Assembly: GCA_029884335.1 (NCBI GenBank)
Contig: JAOUIA010000005.1
Span: 23,372-87,371, forward strand
Length of the DNA stretch: 64,000 nt
Direction of reading: 5' to 3'
DNA from: Betaproteobacteria bacterium
Lineage (GTDB): Bacteria; Pseudomonadota; Gammaproteobacteria; Burkholderiales; Casimicrobiaceae
Within the stretch, counting starts at the first letter, position 1. The number at the start of each line of letters is the position of its first letter. The notes beneath the pieces are model-generated. The model was given only the letters and a program-made list of their open reading frames with translations. It had not been told where the DNA came from and made no database searches. Below, in pieces: positions 1 through 9,154 of this stretch. The translations under genes were made by a program, and so were the position numbers.

Positions 1-79
1 GGTGGCCCCGGGCGACGAGGTCTCGATCGCGCTTGCGCGCGGCAGGGCGCACGCCGCCATCACCCGCCGCGAAAAGTAG
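1..79 (+). CDS. xseA: Probable exodeoxyribonuclease VII large subunit, C-terminal end only
   Basis: The reading frame enters from outside the window at base 2 and ends at TAG 77-79, leaving only about 25 residues (VAPGDEVSIALARGRAHAAI...REK). The pattern of a Gly-Asp pair, a short strand, a Gly and another strand resembles the extreme C-terminus of XseA, the large subunit of the nuclease that degrades single-stranded DNA. The fragment is too short for certainty. The last two codons and the stop (GAA AAG TAG) lie inside the palindromic repeat that follows. The gene converges on aroC. Confidence 0.45.
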   Translation, partial: VAPGDEVSIALARGRAHAAITRREK

Positions 80-213
80 GGTCAGACTCGCATTTCCGCC
101 GATTCACGCGGAAATGCGAGTCTGACCCTACTTTTCTGACCCTACTTTCCTGCTTGACCGTACTTTTCTGTTTCCGCCGATTCGCGCGGAAATGCGAGTC
201 TGACCCTACTTTC
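71..213. repeat. Palindromic repeat between convergent genes, family AAAAGTAGGGTCAGACTCG
   Basis: Bases 71-99 and 108-136 form a perfect 29-bp inverted repeat (GAAAAGTAGGGTCAGACTCG... / ...CGAGTCTGACCCTACTTTTC) with an 8-base loop. A partial second copy, 171-213, repeats bases 93-135 with a 78-bp period and only two differences. The hairpin has an A-tract on its left and a T-tract on its right, as a bidirectional intrinsic terminator would. The left end contains the stop codon of the upstream gene and the right end abuts the aroC stop codon. A related copy is at 29595-29708. The family resembles REP palindromes associated with RAYT transposases, but no transposase is nearby. Confidence 0.85.
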
Positions 214-1375
214 AAGCTTCGTCGGGCTCGGGATCGTCGAGCGCCGGAGCGGCGCGCAGCTTCGCGACGACGTCCGCCGGCGCCTGCGCCGCGATGCGCG
301 GCGTATCCGTCGCCACGTCGGCGTTCTGCGCCCGGTGGCGCAGCGCGTGGTCCATCAGCACGATCGCCAGCATCGCTTCGGCGATCGGGGTCGCGCGGAT
401 GCCCACACAGGGATCGTGGCGGCCGTGCGTGTTGACGACGACCGTGTTGCCCGCCTTGTCGATCGTGTGGCGGTCGAGGCGGATCGACGAGGTCGGCTTC
501 ACCGCGATCGACACGACGACGTCCTGGCCGGTGGAGATGCCGCCGAGGATGCCGCCGGCGTGGTTGGAGACGAATCCCTGCGGCGTCATCTCGTCGGAGT
601 GCTCGGTGCCCTTCTGCGCCACGGCCGCGAAGCCGGCGCCGATCTCCACGCCCTTGACCGCGTTGATGCCCATCATCGCCGCGGCGATGTCGGCGTCGAG
701 CTTGTCGAACACGGGCTCGCCCCAGCCGACCGGCACGCCGCTCGCGACCACCGTGATGCGCGCGCCGCACGAGTCGCCGGACTTGCGCAGCGCGTCCATG
801 TAGGCCTCGAGCTGCGGAACGACCGCGGCATTGGCGACGAAGAAGGGGTTCGCATCGACGTGCTCGAAGCTCTCGAACGGGACCGCGTGCGGGCCGATCT
901 GCGTCAGGTGCCCGCGGATCGCCACGCCGCACCGCTCGCGCAGCCACTTGCGCGCGATCGCGCCCGCCGCCACGCGCACCGCCGTCTCGCGCGCCGATTG
1001 CCGCCCGCCGCCGCGGTAGTCGCGGATGCCGTACTTCTGCCAGTACGTGTAGTCGGCGTGCCCGGGGCGAAACGCCTGCGCGATGCTCGCGTAGTCCTTG
1101 CTGCGCGCGTCCTCGTTGCGGATCAGGAGCGCGATCGGCGTGCCGGTCGTGCGCCCTTCGAACACGCCGGAGAGGATCTCGACCGTGTCGCTCTCGCGGC
1201 GCTGCGTCACGTGGCGCGAGGTGCCGGGCCTGCGGCGGTCGAGCTCGCGCTGGATGTCCGCTGCGCCAAGCTCGAGCCCCGGCGGACAGCCGTCGACCAC
1301 GCAGCCGATCGCCGGCCCGTGCGACTCGCCGAACGAGGTGACGCAATACAGCCTGCCGAACGTGTTGCCGGACAT
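212..1375 (-). CDS. aroC: Chorismate synthase
   Basis: This 387-residue protein catalyses the last step of the shikimate pathway, turning 5-enolpyruvylshikimate-3-phosphate into chorismate with reduced FMN as cofactor. The N-terminus [20 protein letters not shown] is the family signature. Further typical blocks are [17 protein letters not shown] and the C-terminal part with [15 protein letters not shown]. The length is normal. The start was placed at the ATG at 1373-1375 because the family begins with this Met-Ser-Gly-Asn; the longer ORF in the track adds an unrelated N-terminal extension. The stop codon sits exactly at the edge of the palindromic repeat. The gene is divergent from the sirtuin gene across about 50 bp. 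Confidence 0.96.
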   Translation of the reverse strand: MSGNTFGRLYCVTSFGESHGPAIGCVVDGCPPGLELGAADIQRELDRRRPGTSRHVTQRRESDTVEILSGVFEGRTTGTPIALLIRNEDARSKDYASIAQAFRPGHADYTYWQKYGIRDYRGGGRQSARETAVRVAAGAIARKWLRERCGVAIRGHLTQIGPHAVPFESFEHVDANPFFVANAAVVPQLEAYMDALRKSGDSCGARITVVASGVPVGWGEPVFDKLDADIAAAMMGINAVKGVEIGAGFAAVAQKGTEHSDEMTPQGFVSNHAGGILGGISTGQDVVVSIAVKPTSSIRLDRHTIDKAGNTVVVNTHGRHDPCVGIRATPIAEAMLAIVLMDHALRHRAQNADVATDTPRIAAQAPADVVAKLRAAPALDDPEPDEA

Positions 1376-1427
1376 GGAAAAAAGTCTAGCACGCGAGCCG
1401 CGGCGCCCGCCGTGGGACAATCCGCGC

Positions 1428-2234
1428 ATGATCGCGATCGCCGACGATCTCGCGCGCGCGCTGCGCAGCGCGCGCTTCGTGGCCGTGCTCTCCGGCGCCG
1501 GCGTGTCCGCCGAGTCCGGCGTGTCGACCTTCCGCGATGCGCTCACCGGCCTGTGGGCGAACTTCGACCCGCTCGAGCTCGCGACACCCTCGGCGTTCCG
1601 GCGCAACCCGAAGCTCGTCTGGGATTGGTACGCCGAGCGCCGCGCGCAGCTGGCGCGCGTGCTGCCGAACCCGGGCCATCACGCGATCGCGCGCATCGAA
1701 GCAAGCGTGCCGCGGTTCCTCCTCGCCACGCAGAACGTCGACGGGCTGCACGCCCGCGCCGGCAGCCGCAGGCTGGTCGAGCTCCACGGCAACATCGCCC
1801 GCGTGCGCTGCTCCGAAGATCCGCGCCACGCCGTGGAGGCGTGGGACGATGTGGGCGACGAACCGCCGCGCTGCGCGCACTGCGGCGCCTACCTGCGCCC
1901 CGACGTCGTGTGGTTCGAGGAGAGCCTGCCGGCGCAAGCGCTTTGCGCCGCCGAGGCCGCGGCGCGCGCGTGTGACCTCCTGATCGTCGCCGGCACGTCC
2001 GGCGAGGTCTACCCTGCCGCGGCGCTGCCGCAGTACGCCAAGGCTGCCGGCGCGATCGTCTTGGAGGTCAATCCGGCGGCGACACCCTTAAGCGCGCGCG
2101 CGGATTACGCGCTGCGCTTTCCCTCGGGTGAGGCGCTGCCGGCGCTGGTGCGCGCCGCGTGGGGCGAGGACGCGATGGCGGGTCAGCCGTCCTGCGCCGA
2201 GTCGTCGCGCGAGGGCGGCAACGGCGCCAGGTAG
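1428..2234 (+). CDS. cobB: NAD-dependent protein deacylase (sirtuin, class III-like)
   Basis: The 268-residue protein is a Sir2-family enzyme that removes acyl groups from lysine using [18 protein letters not shown] binds NAD, QNVDGLH and ELHGN carry the catalytic region, and [10 protein letters not shown] is the C-terminal Rossmann motif. WYAERR gives the Tyr-x-x-Arg pair that class III sirtuins use to bind succinyl or malonyl lysine, so desuccinylase activity is likely. The zinc module is incomplete: CAHC is present, but the first pair is reduced to a single Cys (RCSEDP), as in E. coli CobB. The 3' end overlaps the end of the convergent DUF2339 gene by 52 bp. The start ATG follows a CAAT-rich box with no clear Shine-Dalgarno sequence. 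Confidence 0.93.
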   Translation: MIAIADDLARALRSARFVAVLSGAGVSAESGVSTFRDALTGLWANFDPLELATPSAFRRNPKLVWDWYAERRAQLARVLPNPGHHAIARIEASVPRFLLATQNVDGLHARAGSRRLVELHGNIARVRCSEDPRHAVEAWDDVGDEPPRCAHCGAYLRPDVVWFEESLPAQALCAAEAAARACDLLIVAGTSGEVYPAAALPQYAKAAGAIVLEVNPAATPLSARADYALRFPSGEALPALVRAAWGEDAMAGQPSCAESSREGGNGAR

Positions 2235-4912
2235 CCGATCACCAGGAGCAGCGCGCCCACTCCGAGGAATGCAACCACGCGCGTGAGACCCGCCAGCGCG
2301 TCGAGGTCGACGAAGAACAGCTTCGCGACCACCAGCGCCAGCAGCGCCGCGCCGGCCAGCCACACCTCGCGCAAGCGCCGCCGCGTGGCGAGGACCATCA
2401 GCGCGAGCGCGCAGACCGTCCACGCCAGCGTCAGCGCGGCCTGCAGCGGTCGATGGGCGAGCAGCGCGTGCAGGTTCCATTCGAGTTCGCCGTAGTGGTA
2501 GGCCGTGCGCGCGACGCCACCGCTCAGCGCGACGAACGCCATCGCCGCGGCGAGCCACGCTCGCGCGCCCGCCGACATCTGCCCCCACGCCCCCGACCAG
2601 CGCCACAGCGCGGCGAGCGCGGCGAGGAGGGTCAGATCGAGCGGATTGGCGATCGGCACATACGGCCACGGATGCGGCTCGCCCGGCGACACGACGCTGA
2701 CCCCGGCGAACCACAGGATCAGCGCGAGCGCCACGAGCGCGCCGGCGCTGCGGCCATAGACCTCGGCGTGGGCAGACAGCGGCCACGCCCGCCGCGCCAC
2801 CGGCCACGCGACGCCGGCGAGGTAGGCGATCGCGGGCACCGCCGCGGCGCACGCGATCCACACGGTGCCGTCGGCCGTAACGCGGCCCGTCCACTCGCTT
2901 GCTTCCCAGGCAAGCCACGCGACGAAGGCCATTGCCGTGACCGCGTGGAGCCTGCGCAGCCAGCTCCACGCCCGTGTCCCCGCGTCGACAGCGGCCTCGA
3001 CGGCGCGCAATCCGGCAGCGTGCACGAGCCAGGCAAGCGGCCACGCGAGCCAGCCGTAGCCGCGCAGCGTGGTCCGGTATTGCTCGATGGCGAACGCGCC
3101 GACGACGGCGAGCGCGGGCAGCACCGCGACGAACAGCCACGCGACGCGCGGCCAGCGCAGCGCGCGCGCCAGCACCAGCCCCACCGCCGCTGCCGCGGCC
3201 ACCCACGCGAGCATCGCCGCGAGCTCGCGCGGGCCGCCGCCCATGCGGTCGATCTCGCGCACGCCGGCGGCGATCCACCACGCGGCGCCCCATGCGAACA
3301 GCCATGGCATGAGCTTGCGTTCGCGACCGTCCGGAACGTCGGCGTGGCGATCCGCCGCGAACACGATAGCGAGCGCGGCCAGGCCGATCAGCGCCGCGCC
3401 GACGAACGCCGCGTTGCCGAACAGGAGGCCTCGAGAGGCCGGCGCATCCCACAGGAACGCCAGTGCCGCCGCCACCTCCACGGCGATGGCGAACCAGCGC
3501 GCCGCACGCTGCCTCTGCGCGAGGCCCAGCCAGTACACGGCGGCGGCCTCGATCGCCCACCCCGCCGAAGTCCAGCGCGCGTCGAGCGCCAATGGGATCG
3601 CCAGCGTGGCGAAGACCACGGCGAGCGCTGCGAACGCCTTCGCCAGCCGCGCGAGGCCCGGCTCCGGCCGCGCGCGCAGCGCGAGCCAAAGCGCCGCGTA
3701 GACCGCGGCCAGCGCCACGGCGCTGTACGCCTCGCCCCAGCGGAAGTCCCGCACGATGCCGGCCTGCAGCGCGAAGCCGACGAGCGGCACGCCGAACACC
3801 AGCACGCCGTCGACGGGCGCACGCGCCTCGAGCGGGCTGCGCTTCGCGTACAGGATCGCGATGCCGACGTAGAAGGCGAAGAACAGCCCCAGGTACGGCT
3901 GCACGATCGCGTAGTGCCGCGGCCGGTAGAACGTCCAGCCCCACGCGAGGCCGAGCGCGAACGTGAACGCGAAGCCCAGCACGTTGAGCGCGCGCCACGA
4001 GCGCCGCCACGCGATGGCGAACACGGCGGCATTGAGGAGGGCGAACCACGCGAACAGCAGCGCCGGGGCGTCGGTGCCCGTGTCGATCAGCACGGGCGCG
4101 AGAAAGCCGCCGGCCAGCGCCAGCGCGGCGAGCGCCTGGGAGTCGTGGCGAAGCGCGAGCCCGATCGTCGCACCCGCGGCCGCGACGAGCAGCGCGAGCG
4201 AAGGCAGCGGCGGCAGCGCCGCGTAGAGGCGGAACGCGGCGAACACCGTGAGGTAGACCACGCCCATGCCCGCGCCTTGCAGCGAAAGCCCGTAGGCCGG
4301 GCGCGCGGCGGCGAGACGCATGCCCAACGCGGCGAGCGCGAGCCCGCCGGCGGCCGCCGCGCCGAGCTTCACTTCGATCGGCACGCCGGCGAGCTCGGCG
4401 AAGTAGCGCAGCAGGAACGCGACGCCGAAGAACAGGATGACGACGCCCACGCGGGTGAGCGCGTTGCCGCCGGCGAGCCAGTCGCGCACGCCGGCGAACA
4501 CGCCCGGACCGGCGGCGGGAGGGAACGCCACCGTCGCCGGTTGCGCCGCTTCAGCAGCCGCCCTCCCGAGGCCTGGCCGCGGCGGCGGAGCGTTCATCGG
4601 CCGGGCGGCGGCAGTCGGGGCGACCGGCGCCGCGACGCCCCCCTGCACGCTTGCGGATTCCGGCGCCGGCGGCGCGGCGTCGATGCCCAGCCGCGCCTCG
4701 ACGCGTGCTAGCCGCACCTCGATCGCCTCGAGCCGGCGCACCAGCAGTGCATCGGCGGCGCCCTCCGGCGTGGGCACGGCGCGCGCGCGATCGCGGCGAT
4801 CCTTGGCCCAGCCGAGAGCAAGACCGCAGAGGCCGCCCAGCAGCGAGACGACGAGTCCGCCCACGGCCAGACCGACCAGAACGCCCGCCAGCGTCCCCAT
4901 CACCTTCCACAT
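2183..4912 (-). CDS. DUF2339 polytopic membrane protein
   Basis: A 909-residue protein with an N-terminal glycine-rich hydrophobic segment, a charged coiled-coil stretch (about residues 55-75: RRLEAIEVRLARVEARLG), a proline/alanine-rich linker and then more than twenty hydrophobic segments reaching almost to the C-terminus. This arrangement is that of the DUF2339 family of inner-membrane proteins, whose function is unknown. A second in-frame Met lies four codons downstream and could be the real start. The C-terminal 17 codons overlap the sirtuin gene on the other strand. The gene lies about 100 bp upstream of nothing co-directional on its 3' side and 18 bp downstream of the MFS/acyltransferase stop on its 5' side, but transcription runs away from that gene's end, so co-transcription is uncertain. 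Confidence 0.82.
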   Translation of the reverse strand: MWKVMGTLAGVLVGLAVGGLVVSLLGGLCGLALGWAKDRRDRARAVPTPEGAADALLVRRLEAIEVRLARVEARLGIDAAPPAPESASVQGGVAAPVAPTAAARPMNAPPPRPGLGRAAAEAAQPATVAFPPAAGPGVFAGVRDWLAGGNALTRVGVVILFFGVAFLLRYFAELAGVPIEVKLGAAAAGGLALAALGMRLAAARPAYGLSLQGAGMGVVYLTVFAAFRLYAALPPLPSLALLVAAAGATIGLALRHDSQALAALALAGGFLAPVLIDTGTDAPALLFAWFALLNAAVFAIAWRRSWRALNVLGFAFTFALGLAWGWTFYRPRHYAIVQPYLGLFFAFYVGIAILYAKRSPLEARAPVDGVLVFGVPLVGFALQAGIVRDFRWGEAYSAVALAAVYAALWLALRARPEPGLARLAKAFAALAVVFATLAIPLALDARWTSAGWAIEAAAVYWLGLAQRQRAARWFAIAVEVAAALAFLWDAPASRGLLFGNAAFVGAALIGLAALAIVFAADRHADVPDGRERKLMPWLFAWGAAWWIAAGVREIDRMGGGPRELAAMLAWVAAAAAVGLVLARALRWPRVAWLFVAVLPALAVVGAFAIEQYRTTLRGYGWLAWPLAWLVHAAGLRAVEAAVDAGTRAWSWLRRLHAVTAMAFVAWLAWEASEWTGRVTADGTVWIACAAAVPAIAYLAGVAWPVARRAWPLSAHAEVYGRSAGALVALALILWFAGVSVVSPGEPHPWPYVPIANPLDLTLLAALAALWRWSGAWGQMSAGARAWLAAAMAFVALSGGVARTAYHYGELEWNLHALLAHRPLQAALTLAWTVCALALMVLATRRRLREVWLAGAALLALVVAKLFFVDLDALAGLTRVVAFLGVGALLLVIGYLAPLPPSRDDSAQDG

Positions 4913-4930
4913 GGCGTCACCGTTGCGTCG

Positions 4931-6817
4931 CTACCGCCGCGGCCCGCGCAGCGCGAGGATCCTCTCGCGCAGCGCGTCCATGTCGAGCGTGCCCGTCGCG
5001 ATGGGCTCGCCGGCGGTGAGCGCGATGCGCGAGAACATGCCGCGCCAGCGGCGCATCGCCTTGCCGTTGTGCGAGCGCGAGAAGAAGCTGCCCCACAGCC
5101 CCGAGAGCGCCATCGGCACCACGGGCACCGGCGTCTCCCGCACGATGCGCTCGAGGCCCGGGCGAAACGGCTGCATCTCGCCATCCTCCGTGAGCCTCCC
5201 CTCGGGGAAGATGCCGACGATCTCGCCCTCGCGAAGCGCCCGCGCGACGTCGGCGAACGCGCGCTCCTTGCGCTGCGCGTCCTCCTTCGCCGGCGCGATG
5301 GGGATCGTGCGCATCTCGCGGAACAGGAAGCCGAGCACGGGAGTCGCGAAGATGCGGTGGTCCATCACGAAGCGGATCGGCCGGCGCACGCAGGCGGAGA
5401 TCACCACCGCGTCGACGTAGCTCACGTGGTTGCAGGCGATCACGCAGGCGCCCTCGTCGGGGATGCGCTCGAGGCCCCGCTTGTCGACGTTGTACATCGA
5501 GTGGACCAGCAGCCACGCGATGAACCGCATGAGGAACTCGGGGACCAGCCGGTAGATGAACAGCGCCACGGCGGCGTTCATCAGCGCGGTGACGAGGAAC
5601 AGGTCGACGATCGACAGCCCCGCCTTGAGCAGCCCGATCGCGAGGCCGGCCGAGGCGACCATGAACACCGCGTTCAGGATGTTGTTCGCGGCGATGATCC
5701 GCGAGCGGTGCGAGGGCTCCGAGCGCTCCTGGATCATCGCGTACAGCGGCACGATGTAGAAGCCGCCGAACACGCCGATCAGCACGAGGTCGGCCGCGAC
5801 GCGCCAGTGCGCCGGGTTGGCGAGGAACGCGGAGAGCCCCGCCAGCTCGGTCGCGCGCAGGCCCTTCGCGGCGAACCACAGGTCGACGGCGAACAGCGTG
5901 AGCCCGATCGAGCCGAACGGCACCAGCCCGATCTCCACCTTGCGCCCCGACAGCCGTTCGCACATGAGCGAGCCCGCGCCGATGCCGATCGAGAACAGCG
6001 CGAGCAGGGAGGTGACCACCGTCGCGTCGCCGCCGAGGAAGTCGCGGGCGAAGCCGGCGAACTGCGCGAGAAACACCGCCCCGTAGAACCAGAACCACGA
6101 GATGCCGAGCATCGACAGCCACACCACGCGGTTGCCGTAGGCGAGCCTCAGGTTGCGCGCGGTCTCGCTCACCGGGTTCCAGTTGAGGACGAGCCCGGGG
6201 TCGACCGCCGGCGTGTGCGGGATGCGCAGGCTCGCGGCCCAGCCGGCGATCGCCACTGCGATGCCCACCGCGCCGGCCCACACCGGCCCGTTCGGCTCGA
6301 GCGCCACGACGAGCCCGCCGACGATCGTGCCGAGCAGGATGGCGACGAACGTGCCCATCTCCACGAGGCCGTTGCCGCCGACCAGTTCCTCCGACCTGAG
6401 GTGCTGCGGGAGGATCGCGTACTTGACCGGGCCGAACAGCGTCGAGTGCACGCCCATCAGCCCGAGCGCGACGAACAGCGTGACGAGGTCGCGCCGCCAG
6501 AAGCCGATCAGCGCGACCGCCATGACCGCGATCTCGAAGAGCTTGATCAGCCGGATCAGCCGCCCCTTCTCCCACTTGTCGGCGATCTGTCCCGCGCTCG
6601 CCGACAGCAGCATGAACGGCGCGATGAAGATCGCCCCGGCGAGGTTGACCAGCGTGTTCGCGTCCATGCCGCCCGCGCCGGCGGCCGCGCCGAAGGCGAC
6701 GAAGATCACCAGCGCGTTCTTCAGCACGTTGTCGTTCGCCGCGCCCGCGAACTGGGTCCAGAAGAACGGCGCGAAGCGCCGCTCGCGCAGGAGGTCGAAC
6801 TGGTTGGGCTGGTGCAA
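4931..6817 (-). CDS. MFS transporter fused to a PlsC-type acyltransferase (LplT-like plus acyltransferase)
   Basis: The 628-residue protein joins a 12-helix major facilitator domain (about residues 1-410, starting QPNQFDLLRERRFAPFFWTQF...NDN, as in lysophospholipid transporter LplT) to a glycerolipid acyltransferase domain (about 430-620). The acyltransferase has the NHVSYVD (HX4D) catalytic motif and the FPEGRLT block. The likely role is uptake or flipping of lysophospholipid at the inner membrane and its re-acylation. Two starts compete. TTG at 6815-6817 follows AGGGAAG at good spacing and gives the usual family N-terminus. GTG at 6827-6829 would overlap the upstream stop as GTGA but lacks a ribosome site. 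TTG is preferred. It lies in one unit with the amidohydrolase gene. Confidence 0.88.
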   Translation of the reverse strand: MHQPNQFDLLRERRFAPFFWTQFAGAANDNVLKNALVIFVAFGAAAGAGGMDANTLVNLAGAIFIAPFMLLSASAGQIADKWEKGRLIRLIKLFEIAVMAVALIGFWRRDLVTLFVALGLMGVHSTLFGPVKYAILPQHLRSEELVGGNGLVEMGTFVAILLGTIVGGLVVALEPNGPVWAGAVGIAVAIAGWAASLRIPHTPAVDPGLVLNWNPVSETARNLRLAYGNRVVWLSMLGISWFWFYGAVFLAQFAGFARDFLGGDATVVTSLLALFSIGIGAGSLMCERLSGRKVEIGLVPFGSIGLTLFAVDLWFAAKGLRATELAGLSAFLANPAHWRVAADLVLIGVFGGFYIVPLYAMIQERSEPSHRSRIIAANNILNAVFMVASAGLAIGLLKAGLSIVDLFLVTALMNAAVALFIYRLVPEFLMRFIAWLLVHSMYNVDKRGLERIPDEGACVIACNHVSYVDAVVISACVRRPIRFVMDHRIFATPVLGFLFREMRTIPIAPAKEDAQRKERAFADVARALREGEIVGIFPEGRLTEDGEMQPFRPGLERIVRETPVPVVPMALSGLWGSFFSRSHNGKAMRRWRGMFSRIALTAGEPIATGTLDMDALRERILALRGPRR

Positions 6818-6825
6818 GTCTTCCC

Positions 6826-8073
6826 TCACGTCGTCGCCAGGTGACGCCGTGTCTCGAACACGCCCGCGGCGAAGCGGCGGCCGCCGCGCGCCAGCGCGCG
6901 CTTCAGCACGAAGTCGAACAGTATCGCGTTGTGGTCGCGGATCGCGCGCAGCACCGGCACGGCGCCGGCGTCCAGCAGCCCGCGCCGCACGAAGGCGTCC
7001 AGCCCGACCAGCGGCACGACGCCGGGCAGCGGATAGTCGGAGCCGTTGACCAGCCTGTCGTGCCAGTCCGTGCGCTCGAGGAGCGTGGCGACGACCTCCT
7101 CGCCGCGGTTCGCCTGCGCGACGGCGGAGAGGTCGCCCAGCAGCCGGCCGCGGTGCTCCGCCTCGTCCATCAGCCGGGCGAAGAGGTCGAACGCGCTGCG
7201 CAGCGGGCCGTTCGCGCCGGCGTCGAGGTCGGTCGCCGCGCCGAGCGAAGCGCAGTGCGCGACGATCACCCGCACGCCGAGCCCGAGCGGCCGCCGCAGC
7301 TTGAGCGGGTTGCCGAGCGCCGCGTCGTGGCCGGCCACGGCGCGCTCGTCCCCCGCGTGCGTGATCAGCGGCATCCCCGATGCCGCCAGCGCGCGGTAGA
7401 ACGCGTCGCATCGCGGCGAGGCCGGGTCGATGTTCTGCGCCGGGGGCAGCCACTTGACGGCCAGCGCGCCGCTTGCGCGCGCGGCCGCGAGCCGGTCGAG
7501 CGCGGCGGGGTCGTAGGGGTGGATCGACGCCGCCCACTCGAAGCCCTGCGGGTGGGCGCGCGCCACGTCGCGCGCATAGGCGTCGGGAACGTGCAGCGTG
7601 GAGGACTCGGGCAGCGGCTCGCCGCGCGCGTCGCGCGCCCAGTCGAACGCGAGCAGCAGGAGCTTTGCCCCCGCTGGCAGCCCGGCGACCTGGTTGAGCA
7701 GGCGGTCGACCACGCTCTCGTCGACGCGCCCCGGGTGGTCGTGCACGCAGCCCGCGTTGAGGTAGAACAGCCGCTGCACGAACCGCGCCGGCGAGAGCAC
7801 GCTCGCCATCGCGGGATTCCTCAACGGGCCGCGCCCGCTGTCGCCGTCGCCGAACAGGTGGCAGTGCGCGTCGACGACCAGCGCCGGGTCGAGCCCCTGC
7901 CACGCCGCCGCGACCAGCGGGTGGCGCGCGAGTTCGCTCGGCAGCGTCGCGTGGCAGGCGTTGAGGAGCCCTTCCTGCAGCGCGAAGTCGCACCCCGACA
8001 GCGCGGCGGGTGCGGCGAGCGCCGCGGCGAGGAAGCGGCGGCGGCGCGGGTCGGCGATGCGGGCGGCTGGCAC
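6826..8073 (-). CDS. Amidohydrolase-family protein with Tat/lipoprotein signal
   Basis: A 415-residue metal-dependent hydrolase of the TIM-barrel amidohydrolase superfamily. The metal-site motif DAHCHLF, the later THAGD and VAHCASLG histidines, and the C-terminal [10 protein letters not shown] are visible; the substrate cannot be told. With the GTG start at 8071-8073 (preceded by GAGGA at four bases) the protein begins with an Arg-rich stretch RRRRF, a hydrophobic core and LSGC, which looks like a Tat signal ending in a lipobox. Longer ORF starts would bury this signal. It sits upstream of the MFS/acyltransferase gene with an 8-bp gap and is divergent from thyA. Confidence 0.75.
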   Translation of the reverse strand: MPAARIADPRRRRFLAAALAAPAALSGCDFALQEGLLNACHATLPSELARHPLVAAAWQGLDPALVVDAHCHLFGDGDSGRGPLRNPAMASVLSPARFVQRLFYLNAGCVHDHPGRVDESVVDRLLNQVAGLPAGAKLLLLAFDWARDARGEPLPESSTLHVPDAYARDVARAHPQGFEWAASIHPYDPAALDRLAAARASGALAVKWLPPAQNIDPASPRCDAFYRALAASGMPLITHAGDERAVAGHDAALGNPLKLRRPLGLGVRVIVAHCASLGAATDLDAGANGPLRSAFDLFARLMDEAEHRGRLLGDLSAVAQANRGEEVVATLLERTDWHDRLVNGSDYPLPGVVPLVGLDAFVRRGLLDAGAVPVLRAIRDHNAILFDFVLKRALARGGRRFAAGVFETRRHLATT

Positions 8074-8141
8074 GGAGTCCTCGAACGCAGGCGGATTGGA
8101 GCACACTGCGCGCCCCGCGGTCGACTCCCGAAGCGCCGCGT

Positions 8142-8147
8142 TAGAAT
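8142..8147 (+). promoter_or_regulatory. Candidate -10 box of thyA (TAGAAT)
   Basis: TAGAAT matches the sigma-70 -10 consensus in five of six positions and ends eight bases before the thyA ATG. The predicted transcript therefore starts at or next to the start codon, giving a leaderless or nearly leaderless mRNA. No good -35 is visible. Confidence 0.5.
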
Positions 8148-8155
8148 GCCTCGCC

Positions 8156-8950
8156 ATGAGGCAGTACCTCGACCTCCTGCGCCACGTGCGCGACGCCGGC
8201 GTGCGCAAGGACGACCGCACGGGGACCGGCACGCTGTCGGTGTTCGGCGCGCAGCTGCGCTTCGACCTGTCGGCCGGCTTCCCGCTGGTGACGACGAAGA
8301 AGGTGCACACGAAGTCCATCGTGCACGAGCTCTTGTGGTTCCTGCGCGGCGAGACGAACGTGCGCTCGCTGCAGCAGGCCGGCGTCACCATCTGGGACGA
8401 GTGGGCGGACGCGAACGGCGAGCTCGGGCCCGTGTACGGCCACCAGTGGCGCCACTGGAAGGGCAGCGACGGCCGGGAGGTCGACCAGATCGCCGACCTG
8501 ATCCGCGACATCCGGCGCAACCCCGATTCGCGCCGGCTGATCGTCTCGGCGTGGAACGTCGGCGACATCCCGCGCATGAAGCTGCCGCCCTGCCACGCGT
8601 TCTTCCAGTTCTACGTGGCGGGAGGGCGCCTCTCCTGCCAGCTCTACCAGCGCAGCTGCGACCTCTTCCTCGGCGTGCCGTTCAACATCGCGAGCTACGC
8701 GCTGCTCACGCACATGGTCGCGCAGCAGTGCGACCTCGGCGTCGGCGACTTCGTCTGGACCGGCGGCGACTGCCACATCTACCTCAACCACCTCGAGCAG
8801 GTCGGGCTCCAGCTCGCGCGCGAGCCGCGAGCGCTGCCCGCGCTGGTGATCCGCCGCCGGCCGCCGACGATCTTCGAGTACGCGTTCGACGACTTCGAGA
8901 TCGTGGGTTACGAGCCGCACCCGGCGATCAAGGCGCCCGTCGCCGTCTAG
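8156..8950 (+). CDS. thyA: Thymidylate synthase
   Basis: The 264-residue protein, the same length as E. coli ThyA, makes dTMP from dUMP with methylene-tetrahydrofolate as one-carbon donor. [16 protein letters not shown], the catalytic [11 protein letters not shown] and the dUMP-binding [13 protein letters not shown] with DCHIYLNH are all intact. There is no Shine-Dalgarno sequence, in keeping with the close -10 box. The gene converges with the VOC gene; the foldback repeat starts three bases after its stop. Its partner enzyme, dihydrofolate reductase, is about 10 kb away. Confidence 0.98.
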   Translation: MRQYLDLLRHVRDAGVRKDDRTGTGTLSVFGAQLRFDLSAGFPLVTTKKVHTKSIVHELLWFLRGETNVRSLQQAGVTIWDEWADANGELGPVYGHQWRHWKGSDGREVDQIADLIRDIRRNPDSRRLIVSAWNVGDIPRMKLPPCHAFFQFYVAGGRLSCQLYQRSCDLFLGVPFNIASYALLTHMVAQQCDLGVGDFVWTGGDCHIYLNHLEQVGLQLAREPRALPALVIRRRPPTIFEYAFDDFEIVGYEPHPAIKAPVAV

Positions 8951-8953
8951 CGT

Positions 8954-9134
8954 CCCGTACCGGAAGTTCCTTGCACGAGGGCGAGCGAGAAATGACGCGC
9001 TGCATTGCTGCCGGTCTTGCGGGTATTCGCGATACCCGCTGCGACCGGCGTCGCGCAGCGCGCCATTTTCGTCGTCCTTGCGAGAGCGGACGTGGTTGCG
9101 GCGCTCCGATGTGGCAAGGAACTTCCGGTACGGG
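8954..9134. repeat. 181-bp foldback element with 21-bp perfect terminal inverted repeats
   Basis: CCCGTACCGGAAGTTCCTTGC at 8954-8974 is perfectly repeated in inverse orientation at 9114-9134. Inside it, imperfect arms (GAGAAATGACGCGCTG / CAGCGCGCCATTTTC) and a central palindrome (GCGGGTATTCGCGATACCCGC) nest, so the whole element can fold into one long hairpin. It fills the gap between the convergent thyA and VOC genes. It carries no ORF. It looks like a MITE-type or REP-type insertion that now terminates both transcripts. Confidence 0.85.
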
Positions 9135-9154
9135 TCACCAGCGGCGCGGGCGCG

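Noticed and set aside
60-1346. 428-aa minus-strand ORF running through the palindromic repeat into aroC in another frame
   Set aside because: It is a shadow of aroC; its tail KVGSDSHFR... is a translation of the repeat.
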